64,000 bases of DNA from Paramecium pentaurelia (lineage: Eukaryota > Ciliophora > Oligohymenophorea > Peniculida > Parameciidae), in contig CAJJDO010000066.1 of NCBI GenBank assembly GCA_905183005.1, forward strand, positions 1 through 64,000. Reading direction: 5' to 3'. Made by a program: the position numbers and the translations under genes. Under the pieces are notes generated by a model. That model was not told the DNA's origin. It ran no database searches and was given only the letters and a program-made list of their open reading frames with translations. Positions within the stretch are counted from its first letter, which is position 1, and every line of letters begins with the position of its first letter. Below, piece after piece: positions 1 through 12,255 of this stretch.

Positions 1-267
1 TCCACCGATAAAAACTACTAAGATCTTTTAACATAATTTAAGATTCCACTGTAATCAAATAAACCTAAATCAGAACGTAATATTAATAGATTTTATATTA
101 TTAGTCTCCAATTACATTACTACACTCCTTACATCTTAATAGGCAATATTTTAAGCATAAGGAGCACTAATTTTGAGAGGAGAGTTTACAAATCAATCAG
201 GTATAGATTTAAGACATTATTTAAATAAAAAGGAAGTTGCTTTTTAGAAGACTATAAGTAAAAATGA
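1..267 (+). pseudogene. C-terminal tail of a WD40 protein, cut by the window start
   Basis: Read with the ciliate code, this is the end of a protein paralogous to the intact WD40 gene at 13229-16128. Both carry a run like SQQAIFQAQGALIL followed by GEF(T/F)NQSGIDLR. A 28-nt intron (77-104, GTA...TAG) lies at almost the same place as the 23-nt intron of the paralogue and is needed to keep the frame. After GIDLR one base is missing relative to the paralogue near 214-216, so the tail shifts frame. In the paralogous frame the tail would end at the TGA at 265-267; without that base the frame stays open to roughly position 480. It is therefore a recent pseudogene, or one sequencing error in a real gene. 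The WD repeats themselves lie outside the window. Confidence 0.7.
77..104 (+). other. 28-nt intron of the WD40 tail
   Basis: It begins GTAATATT and ends TATTAG. Removing it joins the Glu-Leu and Ser-Asn-Tyr-Ile codons in the frame that matches the paralogue at 15927-15949. Confidence 0.65.
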
Positions 268-1318
268 AAATGATTATTCATTACCAACATTACAATTATA
301 ATTCCAAAAAATATCTAATATTTTTTTATTTCTATCTTTATTAGTTTCACTCTTAATCTTCACTTCTAAAGCTAGGCAAGATCTTATTTTTCAAAGGTTT
401 TTCCATTTCAACCAATTATACACTTCATTTAATTTTATATTATTACAATATAAGATCAGTTTAGTGTGGGGATTATTTATTTAAATATCATAAAAAATGT
501 TATCAATTATTAATTGATAAAGATTTAAATTTAAATGATACTACTTCTAATTAATAATCTACAGAGAACAGTAAGCTAAATGAAGAGATTAAAATAAATA
601 TACTTACTTAAAGACTTAATTAACACAACATTCATTGAAAATACATCTAGGATATTACATGATAGATTTCCTTAATTTATTACTATTTATAAAACAGAAT
701 TAGTCTTAAAAGATATAATTAATAGTTTCGTAAAATTAGTTTATAAAGAGGAAAATATTACAAAGTTAAGAAAAAAGATACATCAAGAATATTGAAAAAA
801 TAAAGTCAATCTTATAACTAATTTAAGCTATGATTTTTTCAATAACTCTACTCTTTTCTTGGTAATATTTTCATAACCTTTAATTATGATTTTCAATTGA
901 TTTAAAAGTATTATATATTCAAAAAGACCGAAAAGACACATTAATTATAAACAGTATGATATTATTGAAAGAGTTAAGATTTAAGGAGATAATAATTAAA
1001 TATTCCCTAACAACCATCTAATAATCTTTAATACTGATGCTCTATGTAATTTGAAATTAATTAATAAATTTTTCATTTCTAAAAAATGAGATTAGCTCCC
1101 CCCATCAATATTAAATTAATTGGTTAAGAATTCTATAGAACTAAGTAAATATATAATACCGAGAAATCAATTATATTTATTATTGGGTACGCAGATATAA
1201 GTATGTGTATATTTTGTTAATTACAATATTATTATTCACTAAGATACAATTTATCAATATTATTCTAAGTTTATAAATTTTTGTAAATTAATGATTTAAT
1301 TTTATTTTTTTCACATCT
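268..1318. other. AT-rich stretch without a recognisable gene
   Basis: I see no sustained frame under the ciliate code and no recognisable motif. The frame left by the frameshifted WD40 tail stays open to about 480 but encodes low-complexity hydrophobic sequence. Confidence 0.5.
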
Positions 1319-1602
1319 TCAAAGCCTCGACTTTAGGGTAGATCTATTGGAACTCCTAGAGGCTACATTAATGTGAGTGTTTATGTAGCTAAAACCAGTG
1401 CTCTATCAATCTCACTCACTTAAGTTTTCTCTTTAACTTCTTAGGAAAGTATCTCCTTTGGGAAGGATTAAGACTCATCGATTCAACTTTTGAATTTTAT
1501 CTTGCTTGCACTAAAATCAATCTCTTCCACGCTTAATTAATAATGCTGAGGCATTTTCGAGTTAATTAATTAATTCATTTTTGATTTTACCTTTTTTTTT
1601 TT
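1319..1602. ncRNA. candidate structured non-coding RNA (GC-richer hairpin cluster)
   Basis: This block is clearly less AT-rich than its surroundings, has no coding frame, and is packed with perfect short inverted repeats in series. AGCCTC (1323-1328) pairs with GAGGCT (1359-1364); GTGAGTG (1373-1379) with CACTCAC (1413-1419); AAGTT (1422-1426) with AACTT (1435-1439); TCCTT (1454-1458) with AAGGA (1463-1467) around a TGGG loop; ATTCAA (1481-1486) with TTGAAT (1490-1495); and AATGC (1542-1546) with GCATT (1551-1555) around TGAG, inside TTAATTAA arms (1533-1540 and 1562-1569). A run of 11 T at 1592-1602 would suit a polymerase III terminator if transcribed on the plus strand. I do not recognise it as tRNA, 5S, U snRNA, SRP or telomerase RNA. 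RNA identity is inference from composition and pairing only. Confidence 0.35.
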
Positions 1603-1621
1603 ATATTATAGTCCTAGAAGA

Positions 1622-1643
1622 TTCTAATCTATTACGATTAGAA
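1622..1643. repeat. 8-bp perfect inverted repeat
   Basis: TTCTAATC (1622-1629) and GATTAGAA (1636-1643) flank a 6-base loop, just downstream of the 1319-1602 hairpin cluster. It may be part of the same structured element. Confidence 0.45.
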
Positions 1644-1808
1644 AGAGTTTAAATTGTGCTTTTTAGAAAGTGATTTACAAAATTGGTTTCCCTGATAATA
1701 ATTAAATACTAGCTCCAAAGAATTTACTTATTATCCTTTAGCTGCTAAAATATCATAATTTGCTGACAATTTAATATTCCTACTAACGATCCTCCCTCCT
1801 CCATGAGA

Positions 1809-1850
1809 AGAGAAATTTAGAGATTTTCTCTAGTTTAGCCTCTTGGCTAA
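1809..1850. repeat. two adjacent hairpins
   Basis: AGAGAAAT and ATTTTCTCT (1809-1831, one bulge) form one arm pair. Immediately after, TTAGCC (1835-1840) and GGCTAA (1845-1850) form a perfect 6-bp stem around a TCTT loop. They lie in a pyrimidine-rich, GC-richer patch that starts near 1785. Confidence 0.4.
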
Positions 1851-2767
1851 TTTAATGAAAATCAAAGATTTTATCTAATTCTGTGTTTTAGTGGAATAAC
1901 TATAAGTCATTATTATTTCCTTCTTAAATTTCTTATCCAAATAGGTATAAGATTTGTAGAGATTAAAGATTCTTGTAAAAATTTTAATTAAAAATTTGTT
2001 GTTTTTTTTATATATTTTTTCTTTTACCTCTTTTTTTATGTTTATTTCTGTAAAAATTGTTTCCTTATCTTAGTAATTGATATTTCATATATCAATCAAG
2101 ACTGATTTAATTAGTTAATCATTTATTGAAAAGACAAAAATTAATAATATCAATAAAATCGATAAAATCCCAAATTTTATTGAAAATATGAAACATAAAA
2201 TTAAAGATTTTTATTGTAATTACCATCACTAGTTGAGATTTAAATTAGTACTCCTTTAGTTAAATTACTTCTTTTAAAACTCTCCTATATTTTCTTAAAA
2301 AGCAATATATGTTTACCTCCTTGACTGCACTTAAAATTTTGTAATTGCTCTTATCATTTATTTAATCATCTTCTTTAAATTGAAGGGACTCTTTTCATGT
2401 TCCAAATTGTAAATAATTGGAGCTTAGTCAAATGTCCTCCTTCTCTTGCTCCTCTTATGTAAAATGTGATAAAAGAGCCAAGGAATCTCATTACTTCAGA
2501 AAAGTCAGCTTCATTTAATTAAAGTCTTTCTCCTTTCAAATAATATTAGGTAACATCTCGAAAGCTTGAAGCATTTTAGTCATATTTATTATTTTTAAAA
2601 CACTTTTCCATAAATAAAGAGCTTACAAAGAAAATAATAAATCATTGCAAAATAAAATTATGGGATAAAGAAGCATCATCTTTCTCAATCTGTGGGGATT
2701 GAATTAGAAATAAATAGAAAGAAAAAAATTCAATATGATTTGTATAAATGAGGAATTGGGATAAAAA
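1851..2767. other. stretch without a recognisable gene
   Basis: No sustained ciliate-code frame or motif was recognised between the hairpins and the 3' end of the MORN gene. CT-rich patches occur around 2380-2480. Confidence 0.45.
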
Positions 2768-4091
2768 TCAAAAAAAATTTACTAATTTTTGATAATTAAT
2801 TTGGGTATATTGTCCCTTTCCAGTTTGCTTATCATTTACCCAATATCCATCAAATTAATTTCCATCAGCTTATTTAAATTTACCCTTCCCACTTTTTAAA
2901 CCATTTATATATTCTCCATCATATTAATTTCCATTAGCCCATCTCATTTATCCCTTGCCAGTTTGCTAATCATTAATCCACTCTCCATCATAAAAATCCC
3001 CATTAGCCCATTTATATTAACCCTTTCCATGTTTTAAACCATTTAAATATTCACCATCATAGTAATTTCCATTGACCCATTTCATTTGACCTTTTCCAGT
3101 TCGCTTATCATATGCCCAATCTCCATCATATATATCTCCATTAGCCCATTTAAAAATACCTTTTCCCATTCGCTAATCATTAATCCATTCTCCATCATAT
3201 AAATCACCATTTGCCCATTTATACTAACCCTTTCCATGCTTTAAACTATTGAAATAATCTCCATCATATTAATTTCCATTAGCCCACTTCATTTGACCTT
3301 TTTCCAGTTCGGTTATCATATACCCAGTCACCATCATATTAATCTCTTTTAACCCATTTCATTTGACCTTTTCCAGTTCGCTAATCATTTATCCAGCCTC
3401 CTTCAAATTAATCTCCATTGGCCCAAATATATTAACCCTTCCCATGTTTTAAGCCATTCAAAAATTATCCAATATATTAATTTCCATTAGTCCATTTCAT
3501 CTGGCCCTCACCAGCTTGCCTATCATAAACCCAATCTCCATCATATTAATCACCATCAGCCCATTTAAAAATACCTTTTCCCATTCGCTAATCATTAATC
3601 CATTCTCCATCATATAAATCACCATTTGCCCATATATACTAACCCTTTCCATTTTTTATACCATTTAAATAATCTCCATCATATTAATTTCCATTAGCCC
3701 ATCTTATTTATCCCTTACCAGTTTACTTATCATTTACCCAATCTCCATCATATTAATCCCCATCAACCCATTTAAAAATACCTTTTTCCATCCTTTAATT
3801 ATTTATCCAGTCTCCATCATATATATCTCCATTAGCCCATTTATATTAACGCTTTCCATGTTTAACACCGTTTAAAAATTCTCCATCATAATAATTTTCA
3901 CTTCCCCATTTCATTTTACCCTTTCCAGTACGTTTATCATGTACCCAGTCTCCGTAATATTAATCTCCATTTGCCCATAGATATTGACCTATTCCATGTT
4001 TTTAACCATTTAATTATTCTCCATCATATTAATCTCCATTATCATAGTTTACTACCTTTTTTACAGTTAACTCTTAAGAACCAGAACTCAT
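2768..4091 (-). CDS. MORN-repeat protein (one internal frameshift)
   Basis: Minus-strand frame from ATG 4091-4089 (MSSGSQELTVKK...) to TGA 2770-2768, about 440 residues. After a short N-terminus the protein is 18 consecutive 23-residue MORN repeats of the pattern YDGEW-NG-KHGKG, visible in DNA as a 69-bp period of CCATTT...CTCCATCAT on the plus strand. MORN arrays usually form extended membrane- or cytoskeleton-associated scaffolds; nothing here names a partner. The length (1324 nt) is one base more than a multiple of three. The extra base is in a run of five T at 3299-3303 where sister repeats have four, so reading shifts in mid-protein. That is either a homopolymer sequencing error or an early pseudogene. 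No other break and no intron was found. Confidence 0.8.
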
Positions 4092-4333
4092 CTTTATCCA
4101 AAAATCTTTTTTATAATAATAAATGATAAAATTCCAAATTTTATTACGTCATTTCAATACTTAAACAATTAAAAAATAATATGAATCAGCAACTAGCCTT
4201 AGATTTGTTTATAGTCTTCATTAATTTGAAAATACAGTATACAACTTTTAAACCCAAAATTATTGAACTCTCTCCAAAAAACATTCATTTATGTGTCAAG
4301 GTTGTTTAATGGTTTACAAGAGTATAAGTATTG

Positions 4334-5338
4334 ATTTAAATATGAATTCAAAAAAGCAAAATCAGCTGGATTCTAAATAATAATAACTTTCATCTCATTT
4401 TAATATTGGAACAAAATTATTTTATAAAAAATGTTTTTGCAAAACATATATTTATCCTAAAATATCTCTAATATATTCCTAAAGGTGACAGGTGACTGAG
4501 TGTTTTCCACTTATTATTTTTTTTATCATCAGGTGATTCATAATGCAGGCTAAAATACTATTTGAATAATACTGAAATGAAAAAACTAACTACACAAAGT
4601 TTTTGAATCCTCATTTATAATAAATTTTCTAACAACATTTTCATTATTATTATTATTTAGACGTTAAAATTTTAAATTCCCTAATTTGTTTTGAAAAACA
4701 CACTGTTTATTTACAAAATTGTTTCTGTTTCTATTAAATAGAAACTATTAACTCTAGATTTAATTAATCAGATTTATTATTCCCATTTTATTGAATGATT
4801 CGTATCAATGGTTTTATGCCATAAATTCAATTTTATGTCTTGTTTTATTTAATCAATAAATATGATAAATTACACTATTTTTTTTTTTAATTTTACAGAT
4901 CTTTTTAAATTATTATTCAAATTGTCTTAAAAAGTGAATAACCAGAATTAAGATTAAAATTTTTCTAAAAATGTAAAAGACATCAGCAAATTTTGGGACT
5001 AATTTCTATATTTATTAATTTGCTTAGTTAAATTGGAAAATTTTATAGAACAATTCTATAAAGCATACAACTTTTTTTCTCTTGTTTAGCAGTTTCATTC
5101 AAATCTATTCTTCTGATTTAATTTTAATTATAGTTTTTGTCCCTTAAAGAATAAAGTCAAATATTACTATTTCTAAGAAATCATATAATTTACTTCTTCC
5201 TTAATTTATTGATAAGAGATAATAGATTAGATCTATCAAATCAATTTATGATGAGAACCTTAGTTAATTATATGTGTTGGATTTATCATGATTCAAATAT
5301 AATATATAATTTATATCCTCTCCTAATTAATATTATTA
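4334..5338. repeat. 1005-bp duplicate, copy 1
   Basis: Apparently identical to 5353-6357. Copy 1 is followed by 13 unmatched bases and then the single N at 5352. No gene was recognised in the repeated sequence. The arrangement (duplicate, N, duplicate) is what an unmerged contig overlap produces. Confidence 0.9.
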
Positions 5339-5352
5339 AAATAATTATTTAN

Positions 5353-6357
5353 ATTTAAATATGAATTCAAAAAAGCAAAATCAGCTGGATTCTAAATAAT
5401 AATAACTTTCATCTCATTTTAATATTGGAACAAAATTATTTTATAAAAAATGTTTTTGCAAAACATATATTTATCCTAAAATATCTCTAATATATTCCTA
5501 AAGGTGACAGGTGACTGAGTGTTTTCCACTTATTATTTTTTTTATCATCAGGTGATTCATAATGCAGGCTAAAATACTATTTGAATAATACTGAAATGAA
5601 AAAACTAACTACACAAAGTTTTTGAATCCTCATTTATAATAAATTTTCTAACAACATTTTCATTATTATTATTATTTAGACGTTAAAATTTTAAATTCCC
5701 TAATTTGTTTTGAAAAACACACTGTTTATTTACAAAATTGTTTCTGTTTCTATTAAATAGAAACTATTAACTCTAGATTTAATTAATCAGATTTATTATT
5801 CCCATTTTATTGAATGATTCGTATCAATGGTTTTATGCCATAAATTCAATTTTATGTCTTGTTTTATTTAATCAATAAATATGATAAATTACACTATTTT
5901 TTTTTTTAATTTTACAGATCTTTTTAAATTATTATTCAAATTGTCTTAAAAAGTGAATAACCAGAATTAAGATTAAAATTTTTCTAAAAATGTAAAAGAC
6001 ATCAGCAAATTTTGGGACTAATTTCTATATTTATTAATTTGCTTAGTTAAATTGGAAAATTTTATAGAACAATTCTATAAAGCATACAACTTTTTTTCTC
6101 TTGTTTAGCAGTTTCATTCAAATCTATTCTTCTGATTTAATTTTAATTATAGTTTTTGTCCCTTAAAGAATAAAGTCAAATATTACTATTTCTAAGAAAT
6201 CATATAATTTACTTCTTCCTTAATTTATTGATAAGAGATAATAGATTAGATCTATCAAATCAATTTATGATGAGAACCTTAGTTAATTATATGTGTTGGA
6301 TTTATCATGATTCAAATATAATATATAATTTATATCCTCTCCTAATTAATATTATTA
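5353..6357. repeat. 1005-bp duplicate, copy 2
   Basis: Second copy of 4334-5338, beginning at the base directly after the N. Because the copies look identical even in long AT runs, a biological tandem duplication would have to be very recent; an assembly artefact is more likely. Confidence 0.9.
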
Positions 6358-9300
6358 TGATTATCTCTATTTTTTAATTATAATTTAATTTATTTATACT
6401 ATTTTATTTCACTTAAAAATTTTTAATTAAAAAAAATATTATTATATTTACATAATATTACAATTATCAAAATCATATAAAGGCAAGATAAAAATATTTA
6501 ATAAATCAATAACATTTAGAAATAGAAAAAAAGAAAAGAATCGAATTAAATTAAATTAAATTAAAGAGTTTTAAAATCTAAACTAATTCATCTTCAGGCT
6601 CATGAATGAAAATTCAATTAATTAAATGAATCATATTGTGTAATTTCTATTAATATAAATTAATCAATTTTAGTAGCTCATGTTCATATGATAAATAAAA
6701 ATTAGTAAAAAAATAAAAATTGGATGAGTCTAATACAGGATTGAAAATAAAATAAAATAAAAAATCTTTACTTTAAATTTAATTATTAACTAATTAAATA
6801 TCACATATACTTAAAATGATTATAATTTATAATGTTAGCCATTTATTACTATTGTAATTTAATACTACTTGTTTGAAGTTCATTAATGAATTTTAACCAA
6901 ATTTAATCAATAAATAAATGAAATATATATCCCTCATCTTTAAATCCCATCCAAGTGATATTTTCCAGTAATGATATCTTGATAATTTTATAAATTAGTA
7001 ATGGAGTGTCAACTTTAAATAAACTGATATGAAGAGTATTATGTACTCATTTAAATAATATGATACGCTATTATCATATAAAGAATTGTGACTTTTGAAT
7101 TCTAAATTTATTCGAGGAATTTAATTAGCTTTATATAATATTGTTTTAAGAAAATTTGTAAATTAGAAACATTTAGAATCATGAATAAATGATTTTAGAA
7201 CTATCTTATTATCCATTTTTTCAAATCATAGTTTTATATATACATTCATTTATTGCATCTTCAAGAGTAAAACGTTAAATTATTGTAATAAGTAATATTT
7301 TAATATCTAAAAATAGGAAAATATCAAATGTTTTAATGTATTATGATTATAGATTTAATTTCTAATCTTACAACACAATACTAGAATAGTATAGCTATTT
7401 TACAATGAATACTTTGCAAACATTTTAAATTACTTTAAGATTGATATCATAAACTAACTAAATATTAAAAATATTATTTAGTAAAATCCATGAGACATAA
7501 TCAAAAATGAGATGTTCTGTAATTTATTTATATTCAATTTCTCAAAATTTTCTCATTCTGAAATAAATAATCAAAGTATAAAAATGATTAATTTGATTCA
7601 AATAAAAAATAGATAAATAATTGATTTTTTGAATTTTCAAATGCAAAATGTTAATTCTTTCATAGGTATTAAATCATAATAGCTATATCAAGCTCATATA
7701 TTACACTTTAAATACTTGGATACATATTATTTATTACCTTTTTTTTTACAATTGATTTTGGTCCTAAAAAGTTATCTCCAAATCATAATCCTTTAAAAAT
7801 CAAATAAGTAATAACTCTGTTCTCTTCTAAAATAGTAATGTATAAGTAATATTAATAATCAAATTTTCATTCGAATGGTATAGCATTAGTATGAGCTTTC
7901 AGATTACTTTTAGATGAGGATTATCAGCAAGCATAATTTAATAACTTAAATAAAAACTTACTTATCCAATCACTGAATCATTTCTGAAGAAGAAAAAATT
8001 GTAACATTTTTCATAAGTTCGGTCTGGAAGAGTTACAAAGTTTTTCTTAGATTCATTAATATTACTGTGATAATCAGTGTTTATCAATATATAAACATAG
8101 TTTCTCGAATTTAAATCAAGACTCTATTTAATAATTTGAGAAGATAAAATAAGTTTTAATTTTTAGAATGAAATTTCAATATTGAAAATATTTTACTATT
8201 ATTCTATATATTTGAAATTCTATTTCAATCATCCACTATCAAAAAGAAATACTATCCACTTTGAGAAATTTAATATAAAAACACAGATATAATTTTTATG
8301 ATATTGATGTATAAATTCCTATTATAGATTTGATATTTACAAATCTTTTATATGTAGTATTATATTTAGTCCATTAATTGCATTTATGTTCAATACTTAG
8401 TTCAATTATTATTAGAATGAAAAAAACGCTATGCAATAGTTTTGAATAAAAGTGGATCTAAACATCTATGAATAATTTAGATTTTAAATTAGGGTGATTA
8501 ATAATGGTAAATGAAATTTGGAATCATTGCTGCAAGCATATACCATATATATTTATTGCTTTGCTTATAGTAAACTACAATAGAGTTTGATATCTTGTTT
8601 AAATAATATGTCTATCAAGAGTTGGAAAAAATTAATTAGAATAATTGGAAGAGATCACAATAATATCAATTCTATATGGGTTTTGTTTGTTGCATGATTC
8701 TAAATATAATTGAAGATTAATTATTTTCTGGAGGAAAATATAAATAAATTATTTTTGGTATGTTTATCTAAATAACTAAAAGTAATTTTTTTTTACTAAT
8801 TAGAAAAAATAAGGATAGCAAAATGGAAATTAGTTAAACGAGTCTCAAAATCATTTGTTTCGTGTGGGGATGATTAATTAAAAAGAATTGTTGCTTGCTA
8901 CTTAATGGTTTAAATACAATTGAGCTAACCTAAAAATTCCTCAAGAAATTCTATAATCTTCTTTTCTTAGTTCGAAAATGTAAAAATGCTATCAAAAAAA
9001 ATTTTAATAAGCATTTGATTAACAAATACCTTACAAGGATTTGCATTTTAATATAAAATAAACTATTGTACATGTATTAAACACACATTGCAATAAATTT
9101 GGTGAAAAAATGATAATGGATAAAATATAGAGATTTCTCATTTAAAAAATTTATTATCAAATCATTCTTTAACTTTTGGAGAAAGCTAGGCATCTATTAA
9201 TAAATAAATGTAGCTACACAATTAATTTGTTGTAAACATTGTAATATTTTTCCAAATTATCCCATCAAAAAAAAGGAAAAATACTAGACAAATATAATGA

Positions 9301-11740
9301 ATCTCTTTAAGACTGTGTATCATGTTTTCAATTAATATTTACATAATTATTTGAATTATATTTATTCTTCTAATTGCTGATCAAAACTATATGAGAGTAG
9401 ATTTTGGGGAATTCTTAAGTTGAGATACATTATTAATATACATCATAGCTTCCATAAATTTTATTATCCTGGTTTTTTTCTTTATAAATCACCGATGCTT
9501 AGAAAAATTATGTATTTCAAACCAATAATTGATTTAATTTATAAATAAATATTGAAAGGAAAAAGAAACTACTTCCAATTTGATTAATCAGCGAATAAGT
9601 TAAATGATTTTTAGTTTTTTAGAAAATGAAAGTACCTCATTTTAGAATAGAGATTGTTTACTAAATATAATCATAACAAGGAAAAATTTCTAAATTAATT
9701 CATATTCTTATATGTTTTGCGAGAAAAATGCTAATTAGAACTATTTAAATGAAAAAATTCAAAGATTGAATTATGAGATGACCTTCAAGAGAATTTCTAA
9801 TCTTTATTTTTACAATATTATAAGAATAAGACCAAAATCTAGTTTTGCAAGTGTAAAATTTGATAAGTTAACCAACTATTAGAATGTTGAGTTATTTGCT
9901 CTTGTTTGATTAGTGAAATTAAACTAGAAATATATTGGTATCACTTTGTATCATAATTTATCATGCTAAGAAGAAAATATTTTAAATGCGGGCTTTATTC
10001 AAAGAATGCTACAATATTTATCTATTAAAGAATTCAAATATATTCAATATGATGAAAAGAAATAAAAGAAAAAGGATTGTTGGAATTCATAAAATTGTTT
10101 TCAATCCGCAAAAAATTGCAAAATTTTAATTTTAAAAACCTTTTTAAAATGGCTTATAAAAGTATAAATAAAGTTATTTTGATATTTTCTAAAGAAATGC
10201 AAAAATATTAAATTGGTTTTAAACATATTGGACTAATTGAAACTATTTAACTCTGTTGTTAAGCTAATCCCCCTGAACACAACTTTTTCTCAGTTCCTAC
10301 TAGGTATTAATTTCGATCTATCACAATTCTTAGCACATTTTCTAAATTGCTAGAACTCATATTTCTACCGAAAATTAAAAAATATTTAATGAACTCATTA
10401 TCTTGAAATAAAAAAGAATTATTCCCTACTCATCTATTTAAATTATTATTTTTAATTTATTAAATCTCATTAATAATTAAACTAATAAAAGTAAAATAAA
10501 TGGCATTTTTTTTATTTCAGCTATGCTTTTAATACTGTCGATAGTAATAGGTTTAGAAATAGGAGAGTAAAAATAAATTTTATATCAATGAGAGTTGGAT
10601 TTCCTAAGATAACTTCATTCTTACTTTCATTTCATCTATTAAAAAATATTTTACAAGATGCTTTTAAGCCATTTTCTTGGAGTTACTCAAGAATGGATCC
10701 AAGCTATATTTGTTTTTCAATACATGCTTGTTCAAGTTTATAAACCAACTTCTCTTTTGTTATTACTTTTTTGAAAATTTATCCAATCATTACCTTTTCT
10801 TTTTCAATTAGTAAACATCTGGTCAAGGCAAAATTGAGCAGAATTGAGCAACTAATAATAAATAATATTAAATCTGGAATGTTTAGGTTTTAAAATTAAT
10901 GCAAAATGTATCGATTAAACTTTCCTTACATCTTTATTTAGTTCTGAGTTTGTAAAAACCTAATTGATTAATAGTTCTTTGATGAATTTTAATTATTATG
11001 TTAGGACAGTCATAAAAGCAATTACATACTATTATTCGTAGTTTGAACTAGAATTTTATATCTGAATTCTAAAATTTATTTGATTTCTAAGAATTTATAT
11101 GATTGCTTATGCATTTCTAAGTTAACTAGTATGATAACATATGCAATTTATAATACATAAAATCTTACTAAAAGAAAGGATTTAAACTTTTAAAACTCAG
11201 AATAAGAGACAAAATTGTTCTATATAATGTAAATTGTTTTCTCTATTTGATGAAAGAATGCTCAATCAGAATTCTTTATCAAATACCAAGAGTAATAGAA
11301 TTAATCACCTTTACGAATGTAGACAAGAATTATGGATTCTAAAAAATATCAGGAAAGCTAAACAAAGAAATTTATTATTTAGAAAAAACTAAATGAGCAG
11401 AAATCAAAAAAGGAATGCAACCTGAATTTAGTTGCAAATTTTATAAATTCTATTTCTGCTTTGAGAGAATAATAATTTAAATCTAATTATAATGCCATTT
11501 TATTCAGATTATTAATTAACTAAACAAATATATTTTCGAAAATAGCTACTTTCAAATATCAAGTATACATATTTCAACTTTAATAGGTCTTATGGATCAA
11601 AAGATTTATCTATCAACATGAAACTTAAGAGCTAAAAAACTCAATATCAATTTATTCAGACACTTTAGATAAATTTGAATTAATTAAGTTAGCTTTAGGC
11701 TTGATGTTGTTCTAAAATAAAATTGAGAATAAGGATTTTA
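6358..11740. other. 5.4-kb gene desert
   Basis: Very AT-rich DNA in which I find no intact gene under the ciliate code on either strand. The one coding-like trace is minus strand, roughly 10830-10640, a lysine/glutamine-rich frame (EKQIQLGSILEQLQENG) ending at TGA, with no family recognised. A slightly GC-richer patch lies at 10255-10345. Such a long empty stretch is unusual for Paramecium macronuclear DNA. Confidence 0.5.
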
Positions 11741-11743
11741 GAT

Positions 11744-12255
11744 AATTGCCCCATTTCAGGGTAGCCAGTTATAACCCAGGGCTTGGGGTATTAATCGCAC
11801 TCTAACCATTCTGTATTTCGCGCTAAGTATCTCATTCACACGCCATAGAGAAGCAAACTCTTGACACACTCATTGCGGGCAGACTCCAACAGGCTTCTCA
11901 AAATCAACAAAATGACAAACCACTTGGTCATGACAGACTATCAATTCATATAATCAAAATTTAAAAATTCAAAAAAATCCAGATTAAAAATTTTTAATCC
12001 AATTATCTTTCTAAAGAAAATTTTCAAATAGCTCCAGCATACTTAGCACAAAGTCTCTCTCAGAATTGTAATAAAGTATCCCTCAAAGGGAAAAGAAAAG
12101 AAAGTGTGGGTCTTCTCTTTAATTTCTATCCACTTCTCACTCCCAAGTAATTCTAAGAAGTTAGGACCAGCCGTCCAGGCTCATTATAGCTGAATATCGT
12201 ACCGATTCCATTAAAAGGCAACAAAAAGGTGGACATAAGAAAGGACCCGCAAATA
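11744..12255. ncRNA. second GC-richer island with inverted repeats, candidate structured RNA
   Basis: About 500 bases of near-balanced composition inside AT-rich DNA, interrupted by an AT-rich patch at about 11940-12030. Nested pairs are visible at the left end: CCCCA (11749-11753) with TGGGG (11784-11788) enclosing GGGT (11759-11762) with ACCC (11774-11777). Further right are TCCCT (12079-12083) with AGGGA (12087-12091) and GGAC (12164-12167) with GTCC (12173-12176). There is no convincing open frame. A tRNA was considered but no consistent cloverleaf emerges. It could instead be a decayed mobile element. Confidence 0.3.

Noticed and set aside
2768..4091. 69-bp tandem repeat taken as satellite DNA
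   Set aside because: It translates on the minus strand as MORN repeats with a start, stop and conserved glycine/aromatic positions.
11744..11900. tRNA gene on the minus strand (a GGTTAGAGTG A-box-like motif)
   Set aside because: No consistent acceptor, anticodon and T arms could be paired.
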